From: a virus
Length of the DNA: 40,552 nt
Virus record (IMG/VR): IMGVR_UViG_3300005832_000025
Coordinates: 1-40,552 of that record
Strand: one strand, 5' to 3'
The notes beneath the pieces were generated by a model. That model worked only from the letters and a program-made list of their open reading frames with translations, ran no database searches and had not been told where the DNA came from. Below are positions 28,738 through 36,071 of the stretch, piece by piece. Each line of letters begins with the position of its first letter. The stretch's first letter is position 1. Made by a program: the position numbers and the translations under genes.

Positions 28738-28947
28738 TTATACGTTGCCGGCTTTTATATCGTTCAAAAGCTCTTGCAATTGATTGACCAGTTTCTGATC
28801 GATGACCAGTTCGGTGCCATGGGGCAGGCCCCCGAGCAATGAGAATTCATTGTGGGCGGGTGAGTACCAAATTGTCACATTGCGGGGTTCTTTTGTATCG
28901 CAGCTTGTCTGGGTGTAGGTTTTGAGGGTAATTGATCGGGCGCTCAT
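28738..28947 (-). CDS. Small early protein; its 3' end is duplicated downstream
   Basis: 69 residues from ATG 28947, AAGGAGTC upstream. Sequence SARSITLKTYTQTSCDTKEP ... ELVIDQKLVNQLQELLNDI is alpha/beta without a recognised family. The last 41 nt, together with the adjoining intergenic bases, are copied exactly at 30268-30327, so this locus took part in a recent duplication. Confidence 0.5.
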   Translation of the reverse strand: MSARSITLKTYTQTSCDTKEPRNVTIWYSPAHNEFSLLGGLPHGTELVIDQKLVNQLQELLNDIKAGNV

Positions 28948-28960
28948 GTTGACTCCTTTT

Positions 28961-29212
28961 TTATAGTGGGCAGTATGCCCGGGGTTGGCGTCCGCTCGCG
29001 CTCTTCGTATTGGCTGCGGCGGGCGTTGGGAATGTGGTACCAGGTCCAGCGGGGAGCAGGAGCCAGTGACCGTTACGAAAATATATGACATGCGAGGCAT
29101 GGGGGAATTCTGCCCGGATTTTTTCGGCTAGGGCGTCAATTTTGGCGAGCGCTGGGCACTGTGTACCCAGTTCGCCGGCCAGGAGGGAGGGGAGGGAGGG
29201 GTAATATTTCAT
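28961..29212 (-). CDS. Small early protein, partly duplicated
   Basis: 83 residues, ATG 29212 overlapping the previous stop. LAKIDALAEKIRAEFPHASHVIYFRNGHWLLLP is the only structured part; the C-terminal third is Ala/Pro-rich and weakly conserved. Positions 29027-29093 recur at 30328-30394 with two mismatches. The function is unknown. Confidence 0.45.
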   Translation of the reverse strand: MKYYPSLPSLLAGELGTQCPALAKIDALAEKIRAEFPHASHVIYFRNGHWLLLPAGPGTTFPTPAAANTKSASGRQPRAYCPL

Positions 29213-29661
29213 TTGCTATTACGCTTTCCTTTGATGAATTCAATCCAGCGCTCGGCTTGTTTGTCTGTTTTGAAGTTTGCAATGTTGGTACTGCCAGCGT
29301 AAACACATGCTTTATAACCAGCATGCAATAATGCGCTATGGGGGGCACCGCGTGAGAATACAGGCTGATGGTAATGAGGATGCTCATATATAGTCCGCTT
29401 GTTGACCGTGATCTTGACGATGCAATGTGTCAAAATGGCGCCACCGCCTAATGAGCGGCGATTGTTGACTAACAGGGCAATGGGTTTTGTGCCAGTACTA
29501 CGGCCAATATAGCCTTGAGTATCATACTCTTCTAACCAATCGCGCCCGGTTTTGGCGTCGCCGTAAAATATTCTGACTCTCGTGTTGGTGTGCAAGTACC
29601 GTTCTAAAATCTCGCGCACTTGCGGGGGGGTGTTCTTGTTATAGTGAAAAATTGTATTCAT
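29209..29661 (-). CDS. Small early phage protein, unknown
   Basis: 150 residues, ATG 29661 with AAGGAGTC upstream. Blocks: NTPPQVREILERYLHTNTRVRIFYGDAKTGRDWLEEYD, then GYIGRSTGTKPIALLVNN, then a basic C-terminus (DKQAERWIEFIKGKRNSK). The pattern of short strands suggests a small alpha/beta domain. No catalytic motif is recognised. It is the first of a coupled pair with the 83-aa gene. Confidence 0.55.
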   Translation of the reverse strand: MNTIFHYNKNTPPQVREILERYLHTNTRVRIFYGDAKTGRDWLEEYDTQGYIGRSTGTKPIALLVNNRRSLGGGAILTHCIVKITVNKRTIYEHPHYHQPVFSRGAPHSALLHAGYKACVYAGSTNIANFKTDKQAERWIEFIKGKRNSK

Positions 29662-29673
29662 GATTGACTCCTT

Positions 29674-29862
29674 TTATGATCTGCGCACAATCCATGCGCC
29701 GGATACACTGAAACAGATTTGACCAGATTCAAGCAGGCGCTTGACTTCTGCGCGCTCTTCAGCGGGCAGGGTTGAGACCGTGCCGGCGTTGAGGGCGTCG
29801 GCATAGTGCTGTTTGATTGCGCTTACACAAACTTTCAGACCGTGCTTTGCTAGGTTGCTCAT
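29674..29862 (-). CDS. Small early protein, unknown
   Basis: 62 residues from ATG 29862, with AAGGAGTC upstream; the longer frame lacks such a site. Sequence SNLAKHGLKVCVSAIKQHY ... EERAEVKRLLESGQICFSVSGAWIVRRS. No family is recognised. The upstream gap 29863-29955 holds an imperfect 10-bp hairpin around 29910-29937. Confidence 0.5.
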   Translation of the reverse strand: MSNLAKHGLKVCVSAIKQHYADALNAGTVSTLPAEERAEVKRLLESGQICFSVSGAWIVRRS

Positions 29863-29955
29863 GCTAGACTCCTTTAGTATGTTTAGTTGGTCGGGCATTC
29901 GTGCCGGCCATGGCGCCCGGGACCTGGGCGGTCCTGGGCGTTCGGGCAGGTCGAA

Positions 29956-30105
29956 CTATAATGCTTCTTTTATTTCTTTGCGTAGACGTTCTACAACGCC
30001 AGCCCAATAAGCCAGGCCGTGAAAGTCAACGCTAGTATCGGCGTTCTCTAGGCACGCAAGAACAGCCTTTTTTGCCTTTTCAAGTTCTTCGAATTTCTCG
30101 TTCAT
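29956..30105 (-). CDS. 49-residue early protein
   Basis: ATG 30105 with AAGGAGTC directly upstream (30110-30117), stop at 29956. Sequence MNEKFEELEKAKKAVLACLE then FHGLAYWAGVVERLRKEI: two helices with charged faces. It has the same start context as its neighbours, which is the main support. The function is unknown. Confidence 0.55.
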   Translation of the reverse strand: MNEKFEELEKAKKAVLACLENADTSVDFHGLAYWAGVVERLRKEIKEAL

Positions 30106-30127
30106 TACTGACTCCTTTTAGTTAGTT

Positions 30128-30177
30128 GGGCTAGACTTGCCCATGCTGCCATGATTGGAGGAGGCAACCATAGCAGC
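30128..30177 (-). repeat. Intergenic two-hairpin element, copy D
   Basis: Core GGGCTAGACTTGCCC (30128-30142), then GCTGCCATG (30145-30153) pairing with CATAGCAGC (30169-30177), one mismatch. Confidence 0.6.
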
Positions 30178-30267
30178 GGGGGATTTCTAGCGGCTTGTGT
30201 CCGTGCCGGCCTGTACATTCGATGCAGTAGGTTATTATGAGGGCAGTACAGGCGCGGGGATCTTGCA

Positions 30268-30394
30268 AGCGGGGGATCTTTAGCGGTTATACGTTGCCGG
30301 CTTTTATATCGTTCAAAAGCTCTTGCATGGGAATGTGGTACCAGGTCCAGCGGGGAGCAGGATCCAGTGACCGTTACGAAAGTATATGACATGC
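30268..30394 (-). pseudogene. Recombined remnant of two early genes
   Basis: 60 nt identical to 28719-28778, joined directly to 67 nt matching 29027-29093 with two mismatches. The 248 nt between them (28779-29026) are missing. The result has no intact start-to-stop version of either parent gene. It shows a recent duplication followed by an internal deletion. Confidence 0.75.
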
Positions 30395-30401
30395 TAAGTT
30401 T

Positions 30402-30551
30402 TTAGCCGAAAAGATAAAATGCAATCTCGAGGATCGTTGGCCACTGGACCGGGTAGCAGACCGTAGCAAGATTTTGACTTATGCACTCGTGGTAATACTG
30501 GTTCACGAATGCCGGCGCGATTTTTATAAAAATGAAGATGAGGGTGTACAT
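30402..30551 (-). CDS. Small hydrophobic early protein
   Basis: 49 residues from ATG 30551, AAGGAGTC three bases upstream. The N-terminal YTLIFIFIKIAPAFVNQ could be a membrane-inserting segment. It is the first gene after the leftward promoter at 30880. The function is unknown; the shared start context is the main support. Confidence 0.45.
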   Translation of the reverse strand: MYTLIFIFIKIAPAFVNQYYHECISQNLATVCYPVQWPTILEIAFYLFG

Positions 30552-30586
30552 TGTGACTCCTTCCGAAAGTCTGATTTTATTTTTTG

Positions 30587-30675
30587 ATCTTGCTATCCTG
30601 ACCGCCATCCACGGATCGAACGTGCCGGGCTATCATCCGGGGAACATTTTCCAATAGCGGGCAGCATAGCAAGAT
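30587..30675 (-). promoter_or_regulatory. Large stem-loop in the early operon leader
   Basis: ATCTTGCTAT (30587-30596) pairs perfectly with ATAGCAAGAT (30666-30675) and encloses smaller stems, including GGAA/TTCC and CGGAT/ATCCG. It lies in the untranslated leader between the promoter at 30880 and the first early gene, so it may be a structured 5' leader. Confidence 0.5.
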
Positions 30676-30879
30676 TTCTCTTGTATGCTGATTTTATTTT
30701 GATAACCAAGCCTTAGAGGATTTTTGACCTGTATTTACAGCGTCCCCTGTTCCAAGGTGCCGCTTTCCGCTTTACCTTGGATCGTGTCCTATTATGCTGA
30801 TAACTGGGGTACTCTTGCGAGATTTTGCCCGGTCGGTCTTGGTTATTCTTTTGTCAAGGTGCTTTGTTTCTCTATATAT

Positions 30880-30921
30880 AATATAGCATTTCTATATACT
30901 GATTACAAGTGTCAAATGTCA
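30880..30921 (-). promoter_or_regulatory. Second leftward promoter with the same 12-mer
   Basis: Minus-strand -35 TTGTAA (30903-30908) and -10 TATATT (30880-30885), spacer 17. TGTCAAATGTCA at 30910-30921 lies one base from the -35, as at 26731-26742. It probably drives the early operon from 30551 leftward. Confidence 0.6.
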
Positions 30922-31135
30922 TGTATTCAATATGACGACAAATGTTCTATGAACAGGCGTTCTATATCCTGATCTGGTGGGGTAGGTATATATACCCCCC
31001 TTGCACATTGACTTACACATTCTCAAAAAGTCCTATAAAAAGATTTATTCCCCCCATGTAATGCAGTGCAAATTATATATAATATATAATTTTACATGCT
31101 CAAAACAGGCTGTATTTAGTGCTTTACTATGTGCC

Positions 31136-31165
31136 TAGTTGTTATAATCTACATTGTAACAACTA
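31136..31165. promoter_or_regulatory. 13-bp dyad, candidate operator
   Basis: TAGTTGTTATAAT (31136-31148) and ATTGTAACAACTA (31153-31165), 4-nt centre, one mismatch, with a TATAAT at 31143-31148 inside it. It lies in the divergent control region, suggesting a repressor site over a rightward -10 box. Confidence 0.5.
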
Positions 31166-31337
31166 ATATACAGCCATGCCATAGTTTTATTTTTATTGGA
31201 ACAATTGTGCGAAATAAAACGGTTTTTATTCGTAAACTTGCTCAAACACATGCACTCCCTGAGTCGCACAATTTGGGAAAATACCAATTTGGAATAGTGC
31301 CTTCCCACAACATTTTGTGAACAAGAAAGGTAAAATC

Positions 31338-31880
31338 GTGTACAATGAGGACATGAAATACCAACAGATTGGCTCACATTTTGCAGAATTATCAGCGGCG
31401 CTACTCTCGGTTGACCGGGAGGAACTGCGCAAAGCAATCGAACTCCTGAAGAAAGCCAAACAACTGAATAGCAGGGTCTGGATTGTCGGGAACGGCGGTT
31501 CTGCGGCCACGGCTGCCCATTTTGCAAATGACCTAGTGAAGATGGGCGGTTTGCGTGCTATGGCACTGCCTGCACAGGTGCCGACCGTGACAGCCTTCGG
31601 GAACGATGAGGGTTGGGAATATATGTTCTCGCACGCACTGGATGTATTTCAGTCCCCCCAAGACGTGCTGGTAGCCATCTCTTGCAGCGGGGCGTCCCGT
31701 AACGTGTTGGAAGCAGCCCGGGGCGTGGAGAACCTGATCGTGCTGACCGGGAACAACCTGCAAAGTCCATTGTGCGGCTTCAGCACAAAAGCCTTCCTGC
31801 ATGCGGCCAGCGACGACATCACGATCCAGGAGGATATCCACCTGGCTATATGCCATGCGATTGCAAAGGCACTGGGATGA
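31338..31880 (+). CDS. SIS-domain sugar-phosphate isomerase, GmhA-like
   Basis: About 180 residues from GTG 31338, with AAAGG seven bases upstream (an ATG at 31353 is the alternative). VWIVGNGGSAATAAHFANDLVKMG, AISCSGASRNVLEAARG and ILLTGN-like VLTGNN are the three hallmark blocks of sedoheptulose-7-phosphate isomerases. A C-terminal EDIHLAICHAIA helix completes the family pattern. It would make heptose precursors. Located ahead of the terminase genes and upstream of two glycosyltransferases, it may serve a phage glycosylation pathway. Confidence 0.75.
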   Translation: MYNEDMKYQQIGSHFAELSAALLSVDREELRKAIELLKKAKQLNSRVWIVGNGGSAATAAHFANDLVKMGGLRAMALPAQVPTVTAFGNDEGWEYMFSHALDVFQSPQDVLVAISCSGASRNVLEAARGVENLIVLTGNNLQSPLCGFSTKAFLHAASDDITIQEDIHLAICHAIAKALG

Positions 31881-31881
31881 G

Positions 31882-32634
31882 ATGCGGTGCAGCTATGTCT
31901 TCCGAAGATGCAAAGAGTGCGGACATGAATACAAAAAGGGCGACCACTGGGTTACTCCTTGCTCGAATTGCGGAGCCGACCGCCAGTGTTCGAATAATTG
32001 CCATCCTGGATATAAGCGTTGTGGCGCACGCGGGCATGGCGGCCCAGCACCAGGCAGAAATTATTACGGGCAGGGTAAATTGACAGACGGTTCAACTTCT
32101 AACTTCCCATTGACCAGACTGGCCTCCAAGCGGGCTGAGATGCAGCGCAGCGGCATGATCCTCTCTAATCGCAAGTCGATTGAGATTGTGCGCATGCGCG
32201 TTGATGAATTGTTGGAGCGCATTGACGCTAACCAAGCACCGGATAGATTGGAGAATCTATCCAGGTTGTGGAAGAAGTTCAAAAAAGCGCGCTACCAAGG
32301 CAGCGATTTGGATGTTCTCTCACTTGAGAAAGAACTAGAGGCCGAATTCGAAGCGGCCTACCACGATTATGCAGCCTGGCAGCAGATGATGGAAGTGTTG
32401 GATTTAGACCGCAAACTGGTTGAGTCGGAAGTGAAGATTGCCAAGGATTTGCATGCTATTCTGACTGCTGAGGATGCTTACGAACTGGTAGCCGAGATAT
32501 TCGCTGTGATCTTGCGGATCGAAGAAGACCCGCTAAAACTAAAGAGGTATCAATTTGAGCTTACGAGACTCGTTGGTGACGGATCTGTCGTTGAAGCTGA
32601 ACGAAGCGACGGAGAAGTTAGAGACGAAGTATGA
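31882..32634 (+). CDS. Small terminase subunit-like protein with N-terminal zinc ribbons
   Basis: 250 residues from ATG 31882. The N-terminus has several cysteine pairs (CKECGHEYKKG, CSNCGADRQC, CHPGYKRCG) for zinc binding, then a long helical region with charged coiled coils ending in VEAERSDGEVRDEV. It lies just before the large terminase, with an 80-nt overlap, the usual place for a small terminase subunit. The DNA-recognition role is inferred; no HTH was identified. Confidence 0.55.
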   Translation: MRCSYVFRRCKECGHEYKKGDHWVTPCSNCGADRQCSNNCHPGYKRCGARGHGGPAPGRNYYGQGKLTDGSTSNFPLTRLASKRAEMQRSGMILSNRKSIEIVRMRVDELLERIDANQAPDRLENLSRLWKKFKKARYQGSDLDVLSLEKELEAEFEAAYHDYAAWQQMMEVLDLDRKLVESEVKIAKDLHAILTAEDAYELVAEIFAVILRIEEDPLKLKRYQFELTRLVGDGSVVEAERSDGEVRDEV

Positions 32635-34126
32635 CCCGATAGAATGGATCAAGCGGGAATTCTTTATCCCCGAGACCAAAAATGACCCCAAGTTGCGGGG
32701 ACATTTGCATTTAGAGCCTTATCAGGAAGACACGCTACGCGAGGCACTTTCACGGGATGCAGACGGGAATTATAAATATTCGATCATTATATGGTCAGAT
32801 ATCAAGAAGTCAATCAAAAGCACAATTGCAGCAGCAGTGAACCTGGCGCGCGCCCATGGAACGGAATGGGGTGAGTATTACATCGTCGCCAATGACCTGA
32901 AGCAAGCTGACAGCCGTGTGGCTCGCTATGTACGGCGCTCGATCATCCTGAACCCAAAAACAAACCCACAGAAGAACAAAGAATACAGGGTAAACGGCTA
33001 TCGCATCGAGCTCCCCACTGGCAGCTTCCTGGAGGCTATCCCTGTCGATCCCACTGGCGAGGCTGGTTCGAACGCTGATCAAATCACCTGGTCGGAGCTC
33101 TGGGGTTCGAACGAAAAGGCCAAGCAGAATATGTGGGCTGAGATGACGTTGAGCCCGACCAAGCAAGGCCAGTCCTTTAGATGGGTGGAGAGCTACGCTG
33201 GATTTGCGGAGGAAAGTGACTTACTATATTCACTATACGAAATGGGCGCAAGATCGGGGGAAATGCTATGGCCAGAGAGACTTTATAACGTAACTGGCGG
33301 GGAGCCTGCCCCCCTGGAACTGTTCGTAAACAGAGAGGCGCGTATGCTGTGCCTTTGGAACACAAAACCGCGTAACCCGTGGCAAACCAAGGAGTATTAC
33401 GCGGCTGAGGCGGCTGTATTGCCACCGAACCAATTCCAGCGCATGCACCGGAATCAGTGGGTATCTTCGACCGAGACATTTGTTCCGATGGAGTGGTGGC
33501 ATTCCTGCCGTCGTTCCGATACGGAATGGCCGAACTGGGAAGATGAACCTTCGAGAATCGATCCTAGTCATAGACCCTTCACAAAACAACGCTGGCCAGT
33601 AATTATTACACTGGATGCGGCAGTGAGCGGGGCTGCTTTGGGGTTGTGGATGGGGTGCCGGCATCCGTTATATCCTAGTGAGATTATAACCCTATATGCA
33701 CAAAAATGGGAGCCTTCTGGTGTAGATCACAAAATCGACTTCTATGGCACCGACGAAAACCCGGGCATGGATAAAGTCCTGAGAAAGTTACTTTCTGAGT
33801 ATAATGTTATTGAGGTTGCTTACGATGAATTCCAACTGCACTCTTACGTTTCGAAGCTAAACCAGGAGCAACTTATCTGGTGCCATTCCTTCCCGCAGGG
33901 CAATGAACGGCTGGTGAGTGATAGCCTGTTCCGGGATATGATCCGGGAACGGCGCTTCTGGCACCGTGGAGAGAAGGATTTGCAAGATCATGTGCAAAAC
34001 GCAGATGCCAAGATCGACCCGGAAGATCGCAAAGTGCGCATTGTGAAGCGCGCCGAGAGGTTGAATGTTGACCTGGCAGTATGTGCAGCCATGGGATGCA
34101 GAGAGTTGATGAGGTTGAACCTATGA
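32555..34126 (+). CDS. terL: Large terminase subunit
   Basis: 523 residues, TTG 32555 with GAGG seven bases upstream. It packages DNA into proheads. The ATPase part has Walker A-like SDIKKSIKST at 81-90 and Walker B/acid ADQITWSELWG near 174-184. The nuclease part has VIITLDAAVSGAALGLW near 355 and a downstream DxxxD-type region. Unusual: the Walker A residue before the lysine is isoleucine where related terminases have glycine. It overlaps both neighbouring genes. Confidence 0.85.
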   Translation: MSLRDSLVTDLSLKLNEATEKLETKYDPIEWIKREFFIPETKNDPKLRGHLHLEPYQEDTLREALSRDADGNYKYSIIIWSDIKKSIKSTIAAAVNLARAHGTEWGEYYIVANDLKQADSRVARYVRRSIILNPKTNPQKNKEYRVNGYRIELPTGSFLEAIPVDPTGEAGSNADQITWSELWGSNEKAKQNMWAEMTLSPTKQGQSFRWVESYAGFAEESDLLYSLYEMGARSGEMLWPERLYNVTGGEPAPLELFVNREARMLCLWNTKPRNPWQTKEYYAAEAAVLPPNQFQRMHRNQWVSSTETFVPMEWWHSCRRSDTEWPNWEDEPSRIDPSHRPFTKQRWPVIITLDAAVSGAALGLWMGCRHPLYPSEIITLYAQKWEPSGVDHKIDFYGTDENPGMDKVLRKLLSEYNVIEVAYDEFQLHSYVSKLNQEQLIWCHSFPQGNERLVSDSLFRDMIRERRFWHRGEKDLQDHVQNADAKIDPEDRKVRIVKRAERLNVDLAVCAAMGCRELMRLNL

Positions 34127-34608
34127 GCAAAAAGACGAAGTTCAAGCCTACTGTGCGTACACGTGAGATGTTGCCGTTGGCCAAGAAAACCAAGACCGGA
34201 GTTCTACTCTTATGCCCATTCTGCACCCCTGCACACCCGATTACACCCGGACAGTCTTCTAGCTGCGGGACCAGCCTGCGGGTGACAGCCGTGCAACAGG
34301 TTATCAGCGCCCGCACAGCACGCCAGGAGAACCTTGTGTGCGTAAAGTGTAAGGGAATTGGGGGGGGAGAGATGGTGCAGTACCTGAATGGCTATATCCA
34401 TGTAAATGAGTGCGCGCCAGATGTGCAACTACTGCGGGAAATCCCGAAATATTCGAAACTAGCTGCCCTTGCTTATAAATTACCTGAGTCTGTGCGCTCC
34501 TTAGTAGAAAAACGCACCGGAGTCGTACAGATGGTGCGTGAAATTACACCTGATGGCGAAGAGACGGGTAATATCCAAGGTTATTTCTTCCGTAGGAAAG
34601 AAGCGTAA
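34123..34608 (+). CDS. Cysteine-rich zinc-binding protein
   Basis: 161 residues from ATG 34123, GAGG eight bases upstream, overlapping the terminase stop (ATGA). Cysteine pairs CPFCTP, CVKCKG and others suggest one or two zinc ribbons, followed by a helical C-terminal half. It lies between terminase and portal. It may help packaging; no family is recognised. Confidence 0.55.
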   Translation: MSKKTKFKPTVRTREMLPLAKKTKTGVLLLCPFCTPAHPITPGQSSSCGTSLRVTAVQQVISARTARQENLVCVKCKGIGGGEMVQYLNGYIHVNECAPDVQLLREIPKYSKLAALAYKLPESVRSLVEKRTGVVQMVREITPDGEETGNIQGYFFRRKEA

Positions 34609-34610
34609 TT

Positions 34611-36071
34611 ATGCCTAGACCACCCACCCTAGCCCCTGACAACCAATTCCCTGAAGACGCGCTAAAGAGTACAATCCAGAAATTCCCGGATGCTGACCAG
34701 GCATGGCCGGGCGGCGGTTCGATCTTCACCTGGAATATCGCTACCTCGGCAGATGCAATCACGCCATGGGGACGAAATGTAGCGCAGCGCGATCGGCAAC
34801 TGCGCGACTTCTGGCCGACCGAGACGTATTTGGCTGGCACCGTAGCATCCACATCCTTCCGCAATGCAACATTGGATTGGGAAATACGGGGAACATCCCA
34901 GAAGGTGATACAGTCGGTAACAGATACATTGAATGCGGCCATCGCAGGCGACAGCTTTGGCTGGGTAAACTACATGCTGAAATTCAGCCAGGATTTGTTC
35001 ACCCAAGACAATGGCGCCTTTATAGAACTGATCCGCGAACCTACCGAAGATGCTGCCAGTCCATTCAAAAATGAGCGTGCGCCCGTGCTGGGAATCGCAC
35101 ACATCGATGCAAACCAATGCACACGCACTGGGGACCCGGAATATCCTGTTTTATACACTGATCGGAACGGGGATGTGCATAAGATTGCCTGGTACAACAT
35201 CATCCCCTTCTCAGATTATCCGTCAGCTATCGAACGTATGAACGGCGTTGGGTATTGCGCTGTGACCCGAGCACTCAGGGTTTCCCAGATTATGCGCTCG
35301 ATCATGATATTCAAGGACGAGAAGATTTCAGGCCGGCAATACAAGCAGATCCACTTTGTTTCGGGAGTCTCGCGCCAGGAAATCAGAGATGAGTTAGTAC
35401 GTGGACAGGAAGAAGCCAATAATAGCGGCTTCATCCGCTTTATTTTACCGGCTGTGCTGGCCTCGCTAGATCCCGAGAAGCCTGTGAGCGTGGCATCGAT
35501 TGACCTGGCTAACCTGCCAGATGGTTTTGACTTCGACGTAGAAATGCGCTGGTATATTTCAGGACTAGCTCTTGCCTTTGGAATCGACTATCAGGAGCTA
35601 GCTCCCCTACCGGGCGGGAATATCGGCTCGAGCTCGCAGTCTATGATATTGCACCGAAAGACATCCGGGAAAGGTCCGGGAGTCAGGATGCGCAGCCTGA
35701 CAGAAGCATTCCACAATTACGGTGTGCTACCGCGCGGATATACCATGCGCTTCAACGACAAAGACGAGCAGGAAGAACTGGAGCGCCAGGAAGTGCGCAC
35801 CAAGGCTATGGAAGAGATGGCCATTGCCGTAAACCAGGGCATTTTCTCACCAGAAGCAGCAGCCAAGGATCTGGTACGGCGCGGAATCCTGGAGAAAGAA
35901 GCTATCGAAGGACTGGAAGAATTCTGGAAACTGTCTCTGAAAGAACGTAAGCAGACGGTCGGGGATCGTGGTGGTAATACCATCCGCGAGGATGCCGGGC
36001 GACAGGAGACCGGGAAAAAGAATATGACCAGCGGAGATCGACTGCGAAAGATTTTCAGACGTGAAGAATGA
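34611..36071 (+). CDS. Portal protein
   Basis: 486 residues. It forms the dodecameric DNA gate of the capsid. Typical portal features: a long beta/alpha clip-and-wing core (AFIELIREP, GIAHIDANQCTRTGDPEYPVLY, YWYNIIPF-like stretches), a stem helix region (VSRQEIRDELVRGQEEANNSG), AFGIDYQELAPLPGG and a long charged C-terminal coil. It comes just after the terminase in the standard packaging order. The downstream protease and capsid genes are not found in the window. Confidence 0.85.
   Translation: MPRPPTLAPDNQFPEDALKSTIQKFPDADQAWPGGGSIFTWNIATSADAITPWGRNVAQRDRQLRDFWPTETYLAGTVASTSFRNATLDWEIRGTSQKVIQSVTDTLNAAIAGDSFGWVNYMLKFSQDLFTQDNGAFIELIREPTEDAASPFKNERAPVLGIAHIDANQCTRTGDPEYPVLYTDRNGDVHKIAWYNIIPFSDYPSAIERMNGVGYCAVTRALRVSQIMRSIMIFKDEKISGRQYKQIHFVSGVSRQEIRDELVRGQEEANNSGFIRFILPAVLASLDPEKPVSVASIDLANLPDGFDFDVEMRWYISGLALAFGIDYQELAPLPGGNIGSSSQSMILHRKTSGKGPGVRMRSLTEAFHNYGVLPRGYTMRFNDKDEQEELERQEVRTKAMEEMAIAVNQGIFSPEAAAKDLVRRGILEKEAIEGLEEFWKLSLKERKQTVGDRGGNTIREDAGRQETGKKNMTSGDRLRKIFRREE

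Larger units (their letters stand above)
30552..31337. other. Divergent control region, about 780 nt, no gene seen
   Basis: A/T-rich, with few open frames and none having a convincing start. It contains the leader stem (30587-30675), the leftward promoter (30880-30908), the 12-bp palindrome GGTATATATACC (30985-30996), a 13-bp dyad at 31136-31165, and a 10-bp inverted pair AATTGTGCGA/TCGCACAATT (31203-31212, 31264-31273). The position between leftward early and rightward late genes fits a regulatory switch. Confidence 0.6.

Noticed and set aside
30105-30392. 95-aa leftward frame in the gap before the 49-aa gene
   Set aside because: It arises from the recombined duplicate fragments and has no start context.
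30600-30680. tRNA-like sequence with GTTCGATCC on the minus strand
   Set aside because: The T-loop-like string is present, but no acceptor, D-arm and anticodon arm of correct sizes fit around it.
30724-30972. 82-aa rightward frame in the control region
   Set aside because: It has no ribosome binding site, odd composition, and overlaps promoter and leader signals.
31008-31039. Rightward promoter TTGACT ... TATAAA
   Set aside because: The spacer is 20 bp, too long for a confident sigma70 call.
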